Part shown: in pieces, positions 1 to 12,419 of the stretch | Position numbering within the stretch: position 1 is the stretch's first letter | Layout: the number at the start of each line of letters is the position of its first letter | Assembly: GCF_947496075.1 (NCBI RefSeq) | Contig: NZ_CANMBJ010000002.1 | Location: 1,116,001-1,180,000 of the forward strand | Length of the DNA stretch: 64,000 bases | Reading direction: 5' to 3' | Source of the DNA: an uncultured Tateyamaria sp. | GTDB lineage: Bacteria > Pseudomonadota > Alphaproteobacteria > Rhodobacterales > Rhodobacteraceae | Position numbers and translations under genes: made by a program | Notes under the pieces: model-generated | Databases searched by the model: none | Told to the model about the DNA's origin: nothing | The model's input: the letters and a program-made list of their open reading frames with translations, nothing else

Positions 1-1
1 G

Positions 2-511
2 AAGCGCGACTTTTCAGTTCGCAGGCTTCATGCTGCACCGTACTCAAGCGACTTTTGGCACAGATATGCGAGCGCGCATATCCAAAGCGATTTCAGTCAG
101 TACTACGCTTACGAAGACGCCGAAATAAACGCGCTTGTCTATGAAAGTGACATTGTTCGAGGGCTCGATTTGTATCTTTTGTCAAAAACCCGGCAAGTAC
201 AGACCTACTATGATGCCCAAAAGGATGGTGCGACACCGCAGTGGGTCAAGGCCGCTGAAAGCGTAGACTTTGAACGAGATATCTTGTGCCCATTTGTACG
301 CGCAGAGCGGCTGCGGGCGCACATTTGCGAGCACGACGTGGATGTGTACCCAAGTTGCGCCGAACACATTCCGTTAATGGAAGAGAGCTATGCCATCGTC
401 GTGGACATGGCGCGTGACATACCGCACTGCGATGCCGTGCGCGAGGCCGAGATCGACACGCTGTGGTACACGCCGATCCCGTTACAAGATGTTCTGCCGC
501 CGCTGAACTGA
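2..511 (+). CDS. unknown protein, 5' end outside window
   Basis: The frame is open from base 2 to the TGA at 509-511 with no in-frame ATG, so the gene starts left of the window and about 169 C-terminal residues are visible. A TTG at 170 is a possible but unconvincing start because the frame stays open upstream. The visible part is polar, rich in Asp, Glu, Tyr and His, with no membrane segment or signal peptide. I do not recognise the family. It converges on gyrA with three bases between the two stop codons, so neither gene has room for its own terminator there. Confidence 0.6.
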   Translation, partial: KRDFSVRRLHAAPYSSDFWHRYASAHIQSDFSQYYAYEDAEINALVYESDIVRGLDLYLLSKTRQVQTYYDAQKDGATPQWVKAAESVDFERDILCPFVRAERLRAHICEHDVDVYPSCAEHIPLMEESYAIVVDMARDIPHCDAVREAEIDTLWYTPIPLQDVLPPLN

Positions 512-514
512 AGA

Positions 515-3262
<2,748 letters not shown>

Positions 3263-3455
3263 GTTGATCTGCTCGTTCTGTCGCGTGCGCTATATATTGC
3301 GGTGCAGTCTATCAGAAAGCGCAGATAGGGTGCAATGGTGCGGAGGCGATGGTTGTTAGCAGTCTGCTGTGTCTGGTGCCAAGATACTGTTTTTATTGAA
3401 AATTAATACTCGATCCGTTCTGCTAGACCAACAAGGCAAAAAACGGAGGCGAAAC

Positions 3456-3725
3456 ATGGCAGATACCGAAACGGAACTGATGTTGAAAGGATATGGCCTG
3501 ACAACGGCCGAAATGATCTATCACATGCCGGATTACAGGCACGTGTTGAACACCTTTGTCTGGCAGGACTATGACCTCGCGCCGGACCACCCGCGCCTGT
3601 TCAAATTCATCGACTTCTGGAAGACCGAGATCGAGGGCGCACTGCATTCGGTGCGCTTCACCCATCGCAAGATGATCGCACCGGGGGAGTGGCGGAATGT
3701 GACGGGTGAATTCACGCTGCACTGA
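3456..3725 (+). CDS. usg: Usg family protein
   Basis: An 89-residue protein of the alphaproteobacterial Usg family, named after a Caulobacter reading frame next to trpF; its biochemical role is not established. The conserved signature here is GYGLTTAEMIYHMPDY near the N terminus and APGEWRNVTGEFTLH at the C terminus. The ATG at 3456 is preceded by GGAGG at 3445-3449, a strong ribosome site, which rejects the longer in-frame extension upstream. It is divergent from gyrA and not next to tryptophan genes in this window, so the context gives no further hint. Confidence 0.85.
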   Translation: MADTETELMLKGYGLTTAEMIYHMPDYRHVLNTFVWQDYDLAPDHPRLFKFIDFWKTEIEGALHSVRFTHRKMIAPGEWRNVTGEFTLH

Positions 3726-3774
3726 GAGGTAAATGGCGCGCGCGGTGGCGTGCGACGGGCGGCTGATCGACCAG

Positions 3775-3890
3775 ACTGCGTGTTTTGAGACGCAAACTGC
3801 GCATCTTGCGGGGTCGTTTTTGACCTGATTTCGGTATCAATTTTCGAAACTGCACATTTTGGCGGGAAAACTGCGTCTTTTGGATGCGCG
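3775..3890. repeat. two pairs of 21-bp-spaced degenerate direct repeats
   Basis: Four copies of a motif close to ACTGCGNNTTTTG begin at 3775, 3796, 3849 and 3870. Within each pair the spacing is exactly 21 bp; the pairs are 53 bp apart (start of copy 2 to start of copy 3). They lie in the convergent gap between usg and the radical SAM gene. The minus strand would encode seven-residue repeats, but I see no start or ribosome site for a gene there. Confidence 0.6.
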
Positions 3891-4010
3891 GGGCCCATTA
3901 ACCCATTGGTAAGGTGCGTGCAGCGGTTAACCATTGTCGGTTTTTGTCCGTCATGTGCACTCTTTGCTTGCGCAAATTCGCCCACCCGCCGGACCCGGGA
4001 TGCGTCCCGC

Positions 4011-4952
4011 TCAGGCGGAACAGGAGGCGCCGCCGAGGACGCAGAACTTGGCGCAATGCGGGTGGTTCAGAGAAACGTCCGCCTCGGCCTGCGCGAGCGT
4101 TTCGCCCATCTCGAATTGCGGGTCGTAGGGCAGGAGGGTGCAGGCCAGAACGGCGGGGGCTGCGGCCCCTTTGCGTTTGACCACCATGCGGGAGGAAGAA
4201 CACATCACCGCGTCGGGATGTTTGTTCAGGATGCCCCAGCAGGCGGTCGTGATTTCGGGCACTTCGACATTAGCGTCCATTTCGGGGAAGAGGACCGTCA
4301 TGCCAGGGTCTTGGGCGTCGATGTCCCAGCCGTGTTTGGCAAAGAGCGCGGCATATCCGGCGCGTGCCTCATTTTCGTCTTCGGCCATTTCGATCCGGCC
4401 CGCGACAGCCAGTCGAGCCCCGATGGACGACAGCCAATCCACGCCGCGCAGGGTTTTCGCGAAGGTGCCGACACCGCGTTCCGTGTCGTGGACAGCGGCT
4501 GCGTGATGGTCGAGCGAGATGCGGAAGGTCAGTTTGTCACCATAGGTTTCGACCAAGGGCACGATGCCTGCCTTGACCTTTGGGCGCATCATTGGGGCCA
4601 TGGCGTTTGTCAGGATCAGAACATCGTATCCGCGATCCAGCGACCGTTCGACCATGTCGAGGAAGGCGGGGTTCATGAACGGTTCGCCACCGGTAAAGCC
4701 AATCTCGCGCACGTTCCATTTGCGGTCTTCAAGCTGGTCGAGATAGCCGGAGACCTCATCCGCCGTCATGTATTCCAGCGCGTCGTTGGTGGGCGAGCTT
4801 TCGATATAGCAGTTGGCACAGGCGATGTTGCACAGCGTGCCGGTGTTGAACCAAAGGGTTTCGGGATGGGTCAGCGCAACCGTTGCCCGCGCTTCGCCCT
4901 TGGCCGTTACATGGGGATCCTGGAACTTGCCCGGATTTGCCAAGTCTTTCAT
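4011..4952 (-). CDS. radical SAM protein
   Basis: A 313-residue radical S-adenosylmethionine enzyme. The [4Fe-4S] cysteine triad is C41-x3-C45-x2-C48 (CNIACANC), followed by the GGEP motif at residues 88-91 that contacts SAM. The C-terminal third has further cysteines (a CW pair partner, CSSS, ACTLL, HCAKFC and a terminal SCSA), suggesting a SPASM-like auxiliary iron-sulfur region. The substrate is unknown; the overall layout resembles peptide- or cofactor-modifying radical SAM proteins rather than biotin or lipoate synthases. It stands alone, convergent with usg across a 285-bp gap and divergent from zwf. No precursor peptide or transporter is adjacent, so I do not propose a pathway. Confidence 0.8.
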   Translation of the reverse strand: MKDLANPGKFQDPHVTAKGEARATVALTHPETLWFNTGTLCNIACANCYIESSPTNDALEYMTADEVSGYLDQLEDRKWNVREIGFTGGEPFMNPAFLDMVERSLDRGYDVLILTNAMAPMMRPKVKAGIVPLVETYGDKLTFRISLDHHAAAVHDTERGVGTFAKTLRGVDWLSSIGARLAVAGRIEMAEDENEARAGYAALFAKHGWDIDAQDPGMTVLFPEMDANVEVPEITTACWGILNKHPDAVMCSSSRMVVKRKGAAAPAVLACTLLPYDPQFEMGETLAQAEADVSLNHPHCAKFCVLGGASCSA

Positions 4953-5160
4953 ATCGCCTGTTTCCGTCTTTTTCTGTGCGGTCCGAGCGTAGAGTTATGT
5001 CGCGCGGCGGCAAGGTGAAAGCGGACTGTGTCCCATTGACGGCTTTGTGATAGAAATATGTGACCGTGTGATGCAGGTGCAGCATCGGGCGTTGAGTATC
5101 TGTTTGAATCTGCTAGTGGTAGCGCAAACATTTTCTAGGCATGCAAGAGGGAGCCTTGCC

Positions 5161-6612
5161 ATGGTATCGCGCGTTATCCCGGTCGATCCGTTTGATCTGG
5201 TGATCTTTGGCGGCACAGGAGACCTTGCACGCCGCAAGATTCTGCCGGGTCTGTTCCGCCGTTTTTGTGCAGGGCAAATGCCCAAGGGGGCCCGGGTGAT
5301 CGGTGCCGCACGCGGTGATATGGACAGTGCGGCCTACCGCGAGTTCGTGGCCGAGGCGATTGCAGAGTTTGGTGGGATCCACAGCTGTGAAGAGGGCACG
5401 CTAGCCGGTTTCCTGGAGCGGATGGAGTTTGTCACGATCGACGCCCGAGGCGACAAGGGGTGGGACGAGCTGGCGAAACTTGTCCGCCCGGATGTGGTGC
5501 GTGCCTATTACTTCTCTGTCGGTCCAAGCCTGTTTGCGGATCTGGCCCATCGGTTGAATGCGCATGGGCTGACCGATGCGGACAGCCGGATCGTGGTGGA
5601 AAAACCTTTTGGCCGCGATCTGCCCTCGGCAAAGGCGCTGAACCGCGACCTGGCCATGCATTTCGACGAAAGCCAGATTTACCGGATCGATCACTATCTT
5701 GGCAAAGAGACGGTGCAGAACCTGATGGCGGTCCGCTTTGGCAACATGCTGTTCGAGCCGTTGTGGAATTCGCAATATGTCGACCACATCCAGATCACCG
5801 TGGCCGAGACGGTCGGCGTGGGTGGTCGGGGTGAATATTATGACAAGTCGGGCGCGATGCGGGACATGGTGCAGAACCACCTGATGCAGCTTTTGTGCCT
5901 GATTGCGATGGAGCCGCCATCCAAATTCGATCCTGATGCGGTGCGCGATGAAAAGTTGAAGGTGATCAGGGCGCTGGATGATGTCGAGCCGTATCACATC
6001 GTGCGCGGTCAATATGAAGCGTCCGAGAGCGAGCCCGGCTATCGCGAGGCGGTGGGGGACCCGCGCACGCGCACCGAAAGCTACATTGCCATGAAGGTGG
6101 GCATTTCCAACTGGCGGTGGGCGGGGACGCCGTTTTACCTGCGTACGGGCAAGATGCTGAAAGCCCGTTCCAGCGAGATTACCGTGGTGTTCAAGGAATT
6201 GAACCACTCGATCTTTGGCGAGCAATCGGACCATCGCAATGTCCTGTCGATCCGGTTGCAGCCGAACGAAGGGATTACGCTGGGCGTAACGATCAAGGAA
6301 CCCGGTCCAGGGGGCATGCGCTTGGTTGATGTGCCACTGGATATGTCCTTTGCCGAGGCGTTGGGGGCGGATGGCGCGGATCAGACTGATGCGTATGAGC
6401 GTTTGATCATGGATGTGATCCGTGGCAACCAGACCCTGTTCATGCGTGGCGATGAGGTCGAGGCGGCTTGGGCCTGGACCGATCCGATCATAAATGGATG
6501 GGAAGCGCGTGGGGAAGTGCCGAAGACCTATGATGCGGGCAGCGAAGGGCCAGTGGATGCCGTTCAGCTTCTGGCCCGCGACACCAGAGTGTGGAGAAAG
6601 GTGGCCCCATGA
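5161..6612 (+). CDS. zwf: glucose-6-phosphate 1-dehydrogenase
   Basis: Oxidises glucose 6-phosphate to 6-phosphogluconolactone with NADP(+), the entry to the oxidative pentose phosphate and Entner-Doudoroff routes. The 483-residue product has the nucleotide-binding loop GGTGDLARRK at 17-26, EKPFG at 147-151 and the active-site signature RIDHYLGKE at 175-183. The ATG at 5161 follows a GAGGGAG ribosome site; a longer frame upstream has no support. It heads a tight operon with pgl (4-base overlap) and pgi. edd and eda, often linked in relatives, are not in the window. Confidence 0.97.
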   Translation: MVSRVIPVDPFDLVIFGGTGDLARRKILPGLFRRFCAGQMPKGARVIGAARGDMDSAAYREFVAEAIAEFGGIHSCEEGTLAGFLERMEFVTIDARGDKGWDELAKLVRPDVVRAYYFSVGPSLFADLAHRLNAHGLTDADSRIVVEKPFGRDLPSAKALNRDLAMHFDESQIYRIDHYLGKETVQNLMAVRFGNMLFEPLWNSQYVDHIQITVAETVGVGGRGEYYDKSGAMRDMVQNHLMQLLCLIAMEPPSKFDPDAVRDEKLKVIRALDDVEPYHIVRGQYEASESEPGYREAVGDPRTRTESYIAMKVGISNWRWAGTPFYLRTGKMLKARSSEITVVFKELNHSIFGEQSDHRNVLSIRLQPNEGITLGVTIKEPGPGGMRLVDVPLDMSFAEALGADGADQTDAYERLIMDVIRGNQTLFMRGDEVEAAWAWTDPIINGWEARGEVPKTYDAGSEGPVDAVQLLARDTRVWRKVAP

Positions 6613-7277
6613 ATATCGTTGAGTATCCTGACCGTGACCTGCTGGCCATGGGACTGGCCGATGCGCTGGCGAGCGAGTTGAAGAACTGCCTGCTGGTGCA
6701 TCCCTCAGCCTCTTTCGTTGTGCCGGGCGGGACGACGCCGGGCCCAATCTTTGACAGTCTGTGTGCGGCTGATCTGGACTGGTCGCGCGTCAATGTCATG
6801 CTGAGCGATGAGCGCTGGGTGCCGGAGGATCACGACAGGTCGAACGCGAAGCTGCTGAAGGATCGGTTGTTCCAGAGCCGTGCGGCGCAGGCCAAGTTCG
6901 TGCCGTTCTACAGGGACGGGCAAACGCCTGAACAGGCCTCTCCGGCTCTGTCCGAGCAATTGGCGGACCAGATGCCAATCTCGCTTTTGTTGCTGGGGAT
7001 GGGTGCGGATATGCATACGGCGTCCCTTTTTCCGGGGGCTGTCGGGCTGGACACGATGCTGGCCGATAACGCGCCTTTGGTTGTGCCGGTGTCGGTTGCG
7101 GGGCAGGAGCCTCGGATCTCGTTCTCAGGTCCGGCCCTTGCGGGGGCGATGGCAAAGCATCTCGTGATCTATGGGTCCGAGAAGCGGGCGGCGTTGGAGC
7201 GCGCAGAGGGCCTCGACCCGGTTGAGGCACCCATCAAAGCTGTTATGAGCGGCCTGACGGTGCACTGGGCGGAGTAA
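6609..7277 (+). CDS. pgl: 6-phosphogluconolactonase
   Basis: Hydrolyses 6-phosphogluconolactone to 6-phosphogluconate, the step after Zwf. The 222-residue protein belongs to the glucosamine-6-phosphate isomerase/DevB-type family, with VVPGGTTPG near residue 40, the LSDERWV motif and the [17 protein letters not shown] block typical of the family. The ATG at 6609 overlaps the zwf stop (ATGA), which indicates translational coupling and decides the start. The pgi gene follows five bases after the stop. Confidence 0.95.
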   Translation: MNIVEYPDRDLLAMGLADALASELKNCLLVHPSASFVVPGGTTPGPIFDSLCAADLDWSRVNVMLSDERWVPEDHDRSNAKLLKDRLFQSRAAQAKFVPFYRDGQTPEQASPALSEQLADQMPISLLLLGMGADMHTASLFPGAVGLDTMLADNAPLVVPVSVAGQEPRISFSGPALAGAMAKHLVIYGSEKRAALERAEGLDPVEAPIKAVMSGLTVHWAE

Positions 7278-7282
7278 GAGAC

Positions 7283-8857
7283 ATGTGGAACGCTTTGAAG
7301 GCCAAGGCGGAGGCCGTGTCCGGCCGCGCCCTTCTGGACCTGTTCGATGATGCGCGTGCGGATGTGTTCGCGGTTCAGACGCAGCACATGCTGTTCGATT
7401 ATTCCAAGACCAACATAGATGCTGAAACACTTGATATGCTGCTGGACCTGGCCGAGACATCGGGCGTTGCGGCACGGCGTGATGCGATGTTCTCCGGTGA
7501 AAAGATCAACGAGACCGAGGGGCGGGCCGTTCTGCACACGGCCTTGCGGAACCTGGATGGTGGTCCGGTTCTGGTCGATGGCGAGGATGTCATGCCGGGC
7601 GTTCTGGAAACGCTTGGCCGGATGGAGGCTTATGCAGGCGAGATCCGCGGCAGTGCCATCACCGATGTGATCAATATCGGGATCGGCGGGTCGGACCTTG
7701 GGCCTGCCATGGCGGTTCAGGCCCTGACGCCTTACCATGACGGGCCACGCTGCCATTTCGTGTCGAACGTGGATGGCGCGCATATTGCGGACACGCTGCG
7801 CGGGCTGGATGCGAAGACGACGCTTGTGATTGTCGCGTCCAAGACATTCACCACGATCGAGACCATGACGAATGCGCGCACGGCGCGGGCGTGGATGCTG
7901 CATCATGGTGGCGATCCGGCGGCGCAATTTGCGGCCCTGTCGACCAACCTTGAGAAAACATCCGAGTTCGGGATTCCGGCGGAGCGTGTGTTTGGTTTCG
8001 AGGATTGGGTCGGGGGCCGCTATTCAATGTGGGGGCCGATTGGCCTGAGCCTGATGATGGCCGTGGGGCCGGATGGGTTCCGTGCCTTCCTGCGCGGCGG
8101 ACAGGATATGGACACGCATTTCAGGGCTGCTGAGGGCGTCGAAAACATGCCTTTGATGCTGGCCCTCGTGGGCATTTGGCATCGGCAGGTGCTGGGGCAC
8201 GCGTCACGCGCCGTTCTGCCTTATGATCAGCGGCTGGGGCAGTTGCCTGCCTATTTCCAACAGCTTGAGATGGAATCGAACGGCAAGTCGGTGACGATGG
8301 ATGGAGGTGCTGTTCCGGTTGAGAGTGGTCCCGTTGTCTGGGGTGCACCTGGCACGAACGGACAGCATGCGTTTTACCAGCTGATCCATCAGGGTACGTC
8401 AGTCATTCCCTGCGAGTTCATGGTGGCCTGTGCGGGGCATGAACCCGAGTTGCGCCATCATCATGACCTGCTGGTCGCCAATTGTTTGGCGCAGTCCGAG
8501 GCGTTGATGCGCGGGCGCACGCTGGATGAGGCGCGCGCGAAGATTGCCGGCAAGTTCGAGGGAGACGAGTTGGAGCGTCAGGCGGCGCATCGGGTTTTTG
8601 CCGGCAACCGGCCGTCTACCACGCTGATTTATCCCACGCTTGATCCGTTCACCCTGGGTCAGATCGTGGCGCTGTACGAGCATCGGGTGTTTGTCGAGGG
8701 CGTCATTCTGGGCATCAACTCTTACGACCAATGGGGCGTTGAGTTGGGCAAGGAACTTGCAACGGCCTTGCAGCCCATTGTCGAGGGGGCGGCGCCTGCA
8801 GATGGCAAGGACGGCTCCACCCAAGCGCTGGTCAAATATCTGCATGCGCACCGCTAA
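7283..8857 (+). CDS. pgi: glucose-6-phosphate isomerase
   Basis: Interconverts glucose 6-phosphate and fructose 6-phosphate, allowing carbon to cycle back from gluconeogenesis into the Zwf branch. The 524-residue product carries both family signatures: [14 protein letters not shown] in the middle and [14 protein letters not shown] near the C terminus, plus the phosphate-binding SKTFTT motif. It is slightly shorter than enterobacterial Pgi (about 549 aa) because of a short N terminus. It is the last gene of zwf-pgl-pgi. Confidence 0.96.
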   Translation: MWNALKAKAEAVSGRALLDLFDDARADVFAVQTQHMLFDYSKTNIDAETLDMLLDLAETSGVAARRDAMFSGEKINETEGRAVLHTALRNLDGGPVLVDGEDVMPGVLETLGRMEAYAGEIRGSAITDVINIGIGGSDLGPAMAVQALTPYHDGPRCHFVSNVDGAHIADTLRGLDAKTTLVIVASKTFTTIETMTNARTARAWMLHHGGDPAAQFAALSTNLEKTSEFGIPAERVFGFEDWVGGRYSMWGPIGLSLMMAVGPDGFRAFLRGGQDMDTHFRAAEGVENMPLMLALVGIWHRQVLGHASRAVLPYDQRLGQLPAYFQQLEMESNGKSVTMDGGAVPVESGPVVWGAPGTNGQHAFYQLIHQGTSVIPCEFMVACAGHEPELRHHHDLLVANCLAQSEALMRGRTLDEARAKIAGKFEGDELERQAAHRVFAGNRPSTTLIYPTLDPFTLGQIVALYEHRVFVEGVILGINSYDQWGVELGKELATALQPIVEGAAPADGKDGSTQALVKYLHAHR

Positions 8858-8883
8858 AAACAGCTGTCGAATGGTCTGAACGG

Positions 8884-8924
8884 CGCCCCACGCGATCCAT
8901 TTCTATGGAAACGGGGTGTTTTTT
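8884..8924 (+). terminator. possible terminator after pgi
   Basis: An imperfect hairpin with CCCC/GGGG outer pairs and a CCAT/ATGG inner stem is followed by GTGTTTTTT. It is 27 bases past the pgi stop. The stem is interrupted, so this is a weak call. Confidence 0.4.
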
Positions 8925-9115
8925 AGTTCAATTCAGGATTGTATCCTTGCGAAAAAACTGAGTTATTTGGCCTTTGGTGAGCGGTTATTCGCCCAAACTT
9001 GTGGCGGTCAGGAATGCCTGACCTGACCCGGTGCTGTGTCCGGATGTAATAATGTTGCGCAGGACGCGCTATATTTTGCGCTCTGTTTCTTTAACATGCA
9101 CCGGAGGCCAATATT

Positions 9116-10600
9116 ATGGCTGGCACACAACACGGGCTGACACGGCTCGATCAACTTTTCAAAACGTGTATTCATGGCAAGGGACCCTCAAGGCCCTTTG
9201 CGCAGACACTGGGGCGGGTCTTGCCCGCGAACCCTGTTCACATCAAGAACATCACCCACGCGGATGTCATTGCGGCGCTGGATGAGCTTTCGCAGTCGAT
9301 GGGGGCGACCGAGAACGAGGACGGACATGCGGATGCTGGCATGACCTTTCTTGGCCAATTCGTGGATCACGACATTACGCTCGATGCGACATCTGCCCTT
9401 GGCTCCCGTATCGATCCTTCGACCATCCCGAATGTGCGGACGCCGAGCCTTGATCTGGATTGCGTCTATGGTGCGGGGCCGGAGGCGTCACCGCATCTGT
9501 ATGGTGAGGGCGAGGCAGAGCAGTTTCTTGTCTTTGGTCGCAAGGACAATCCGCGTGACCTGGCCCGGACCTGTGCGGGCAAGGCGCTGATTGGCGATCC
9601 GCGCAATGATGAGAACATCATTGTGGCCCAAGTGCAGGCGATTTTCATCGAGCTGCACAACATCCTGATGAGCAAGCGCGTCGAAGATGGCGATGATGCG
9701 AAGGACATCAAGGCGTGCGCCCATGAGGGCCTGCCCAACCATGTCTGGCATGATCATGTCAGCCCCAAGCTGACCAACTTCGAGGAAGTCCGCCGCTTCA
9801 TTCGGCTGCATTACCAATGGATCGTGTGGTGCGAATTGCTGCCTGCCTTTGTCCAGCAGGAATGCCTGGATTGGGCGCTGGACAACCATGCCTTTGGCTG
9901 GGACGCGCCGGTGATGCCGGTGGAGTTTACCGGGGCCGGGTATCGCTTTGGTCACGCCACGACCCAGTTCGAGTATGCGTTGACGGAAGGCGCCGATCCC
10001 AAGGGGCTGTTTGCAACCCTTGGCTTTGGCCGCAGGCCCACAAGCGGGAATATCGATTATGCCAAGTTCTTTGGCATGAATGGGGCGGTCACCTCGCAAA
10101 AGGCGCGGCCGGTGGGGCCAAAACTGGGTATGCCGCTTTTGAACCTGCCCTTTGTCCATGCGCCGATTGAATTGGCGGATATCGAGGAAACGCTGACCTT
10201 GGATCAGTCCCGCAACCTGGCCCTGCGCAACATGGTGCGTGATCGCTATACCTATCAGCTGGCCAGCGGTCAGCACTTGGCGGCGCATCTGGGCACCCAT
10301 GCCATTGATCCGCCTGCGATCCTCAAGGCCAAGGGCATCACCAAGACGCCGCTGTGGTTCTACTGCCTGCAAGAGGCAAAGGAGAAGGGTGATGGCAAGC
10401 TGACCGGGGCCGGAGGCCGTCTGGTGGCGTCGGTCTTTGCCAACCTGCTCAAGCGTGACCCGACGACCTTCCTGCATGTGCCGCATTTCAAGCCGTGGCA
10501 TGGGTTCAAGGGGCAGCCGAGTGTGTTGGCCGGTTTGATCGCCTATGTCGAGGCACATCGCGGTCATATTCAGCACGCCAAGGCGCTGCAATGCGGCTGA
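9116..10600 (+). CDS. animal-type haem peroxidase
   Basis: A 494-residue member of the animal haem peroxidase superfamily (An_peroxidase fold). By comparison with myeloperoxidase I place the distal Asp-His pair at D84-H85 (FLGQFVDHDITLD), the catalytic Arg and haem-linking Glu at R163 and E166 (GDPRNDEN), and the proximal His at H280 (YRFGH). The HN that follows R163 in the family is also present (ELHN). There is no signal peptide, so a cytoplasmic location or a non-classical export route is implied. The ATG has GGAGG twelve bases upstream. The gene is monocistronic, and the substrate cannot be inferred. Confidence 0.85.
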   Translation: MAGTQHGLTRLDQLFKTCIHGKGPSRPFAQTLGRVLPANPVHIKNITHADVIAALDELSQSMGATENEDGHADAGMTFLGQFVDHDITLDATSALGSRIDPSTIPNVRTPSLDLDCVYGAGPEASPHLYGEGEAEQFLVFGRKDNPRDLARTCAGKALIGDPRNDENIIVAQVQAIFIELHNILMSKRVEDGDDAKDIKACAHEGLPNHVWHDHVSPKLTNFEEVRRFIRLHYQWIVWCELLPAFVQQECLDWALDNHAFGWDAPVMPVEFTGAGYRFGHATTQFEYALTEGADPKGLFATLGFGRRPTSGNIDYAKFFGMNGAVTSQKARPVGPKLGMPLLNLPFVHAPIELADIEETLTLDQSRNLALRNMVRDRYTYQLASGQHLAAHLGTHAIDPPAILKAKGITKTPLWFYCLQEAKEKGDGKLTGAGGRLVASVFANLLKRDPTTFLHVPHFKPWHGFKGQPSVLAGLIAYVEAHRGHIQHAKALQCG

Positions 10601-10623
10601 TCTAAGCCTGAGGCGTTCGAACG

Positions 10624-10648
10624 AGGGGCTGGTCGATGGCTGGCCCCT
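10624..10648 (+). terminator. possible terminator after peroxidase gene
   Basis: AGGGGC at 10624-10629 can pair with GCCCCT at 10643-10648, followed by TGTCTTTG. It starts 23 bases past the stop. The T tract is poor. Confidence 0.4.
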
Positions 10649-10788
10649 TGTCTTTGCGTCATCCCGTGCACGCCGCGCTTGCATGGGCCGCCGCCCCTTG
10701 GCAGGGTTGACCCAAGGGAGGAACGCGCGCGGTCGGGGAGGGCCGTGCAGGCAAGGCGTTGCTCTGACAGGAAAAACGGGAGGCGCCG

Positions 10789-12408
10789 ATGCTTGGCCAA
10801 ATGATGAACTACCCCCTGACTATTTCTTCACTGGTCGATCATGCTGCGCGGTATCATGGTGAGACGGCCATTACGTCCGTGAACACAGGTGGTGGCGTCG
10901 AAGAGACGACATGGGGGCAGGTTGGGGCCAATGCCAATCGGCTGGGCGACGCGCTGCTCAAGCTGGGTCTGGAACCACATGCCCGTTGCGCCACCATTGC
11001 GTGGAACAACCGGCGGCATCTGGAGATTTACTTTGGCGTGTCGGGCGCCGGTCTGGTGTGCCACACCATCAATCCGCGTCTGTTTCCCGAACAGCTGGTC
11101 TATATCATCAACCATGCCGAGGATCGGGTGCTGTTTATCGACCGCACCTTTGTCCCGCTTGTGAAAGCCATCCGCGACAAGATCCCGGGTGTGAAACATG
11201 TGGTGCTGATGGAAGGCCGCGACGAGGCGGCTGCGGCGGAGATCGAGGGGCTGGAGTTCTATGACGAGTTGATCGCCACCGGATCACCTGATTTCGCGTG
11301 GCCGGAATTCGACGAGAATACCGCGTCGTCGCTTTGCTATACGTCGGGAACGACGGGGAACCCCAAGGGTGTTCTGTATTCCCACCGGTCCACTGTCCTG
11401 CATGCCTTTGCGTCGAACACGCCTGATTGCATTGGCTTTTCGGCCCGCGACGTTGTGCTGCCCGTTGTGCCGATGTTCCATGTGAACGCATGGGGCACGC
11501 CCTATGCCTGTGCGCAGGTGGGCGCGCGGATGGTGTTGCCGGGGCCGGGTTTGGATGGGCCGTCGCTTGTGAAGCTGATTGACGGGTGCAAGGTGTCGAT
11601 TGCCTTGGGCGTGCCGACGATCTGGCTGGGGCTTTTGGGTGAGGCTGAGAAATCCGGGTCGCAACTGACGTCGCTCAAACGGACCGTGGTTGGTGGGTCG
11701 GCGTGTCCGCCCTCGATGATTGCCGCCTTCCGCGAGACATATGATGTGGAGCTGATCCACGCCTGGGGCATGACAGAGATGTCGCCGCTTGGGTCGTCCA
11801 ACCAGCCGCTGGCCAAACACACCGACTTGCCGATCGATGCGCAGCACAAGCTGCGCGAGAACCAGGGCCGCCCGCCGTGGGGTGTCGAGCTGGAAATCAT
11901 GGATGATGACGGCAACCCATTGTCCCATGACGGAGAGGCACAGGGCGCGCTGATGGTGCGGGGGCATTGGATTCTGGACAGTTATTTCCAGAAGACCGTG
12001 GACGAAACACTGACCGGCGGCTGGTTTGACACCGGTGACGTGGCGACGTTGGACCCGGATGGGTATTTGTCGATCAAGGACCGGTCCAAGGACATCATCA
12101 AGTCGGGGGGCGAGTGGATTTCGTCTGTGGATCTGGAGAATATCGCCATCGCGCATCCGGCGCTGGCCGATGCGGCCGTGATTGGGGCGCGGCATGAGAA
12201 ATGGGACGAGCGCCCGGTTCTGGTGGCGGTGGCGGCCGAGGGGCAAGCGCCATCGGAGGCCGAAGTGCTGGCCGTTTTTGACGGCAAGATCGCCAAGTGG
12301 CAGGTGCCGGACAAGGTTGTCTTCACCGACGTGCTGCCGCGCAATGCGACCGGCAAGGTTCTCAAGCGGAACCTGCGTGAGGAGTTTGGCGAGGTGTTGA
12401 TCGGCTGA
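10789..12408 (+). CDS. acyl-CoA ligase, possibly 3-methylmercaptopropionate-CoA ligase (DmdB-like)
   Basis: An AMP-forming acyl-CoA synthetase (539 aa). It has the P-loop YTSGTTGNPKGVLYSH from residue 184, GWFDTGDVATLDPDGY, the hinge DRSKDIIKSGGEWIS and the catalytic lysine K523 in NATGKVLK. The N-terminal MLGQMM and the length of 539 residues agree with what I recall of roseobacter DmdB, the ligase for 3-methylmercaptopropionate in the DMSP demethylation pathway. Medium-chain fatty acyl-CoA ligases are very close, and no dmdA, dmdC or dmdD lies nearby to support DmdB. The start is the ATG at 10789. A GGGAGG element (around 10778) provides the ribosome site. Confidence 0.85.
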   Translation: MLGQMMNYPLTISSLVDHAARYHGETAITSVNTGGGVEETTWGQVGANANRLGDALLKLGLEPHARCATIAWNNRRHLEIYFGVSGAGLVCHTINPRLFPEQLVYIINHAEDRVLFIDRTFVPLVKAIRDKIPGVKHVVLMEGRDEAAAAEIEGLEFYDELIATGSPDFAWPEFDENTASSLCYTSGTTGNPKGVLYSHRSTVLHAFASNTPDCIGFSARDVVLPVVPMFHVNAWGTPYACAQVGARMVLPGPGLDGPSLVKLIDGCKVSIALGVPTIWLGLLGEAEKSGSQLTSLKRTVVGGSACPPSMIAAFRETYDVELIHAWGMTEMSPLGSSNQPLAKHTDLPIDAQHKLRENQGRPPWGVELEIMDDDGNPLSHDGEAQGALMVRGHWILDSYFQKTVDETLTGGWFDTGDVATLDPDGYLSIKDRSKDIIKSGGEWISSVDLENIAIAHPALADAAVIGARHEKWDERPVLVAVAAEGQAPSEAEVLAVFDGKIAKWQVPDKVVFTDVLPRNATGKVLKRNLREEFGEVLIG

Positions 12409-12419
12409 CGGTGTATCGG

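Noticed and set aside
3894-3945. Two TTAACC(C)ATTG motifs that resemble CtrA half-sites
   Set aside because: They lie between the 3' ends of convergent genes, so there is no promoter for them to control, and neither has a second TTAA at the right spacing.
5118-5146. GGTAGCGC-AAACA element upstream of zwf as a LacI-type operator
   Set aside because: Only the central GCGC is symmetric; the arms do not form an inverted repeat.
5401-6747. Long minus-strand open frame (448 codons) opposite zwf
   Set aside because: It is antisense to the well-supported zwf gene; its composition (many His, Arg, Pro) is that of a GC-rich shadow frame and it has no recognisable motif.
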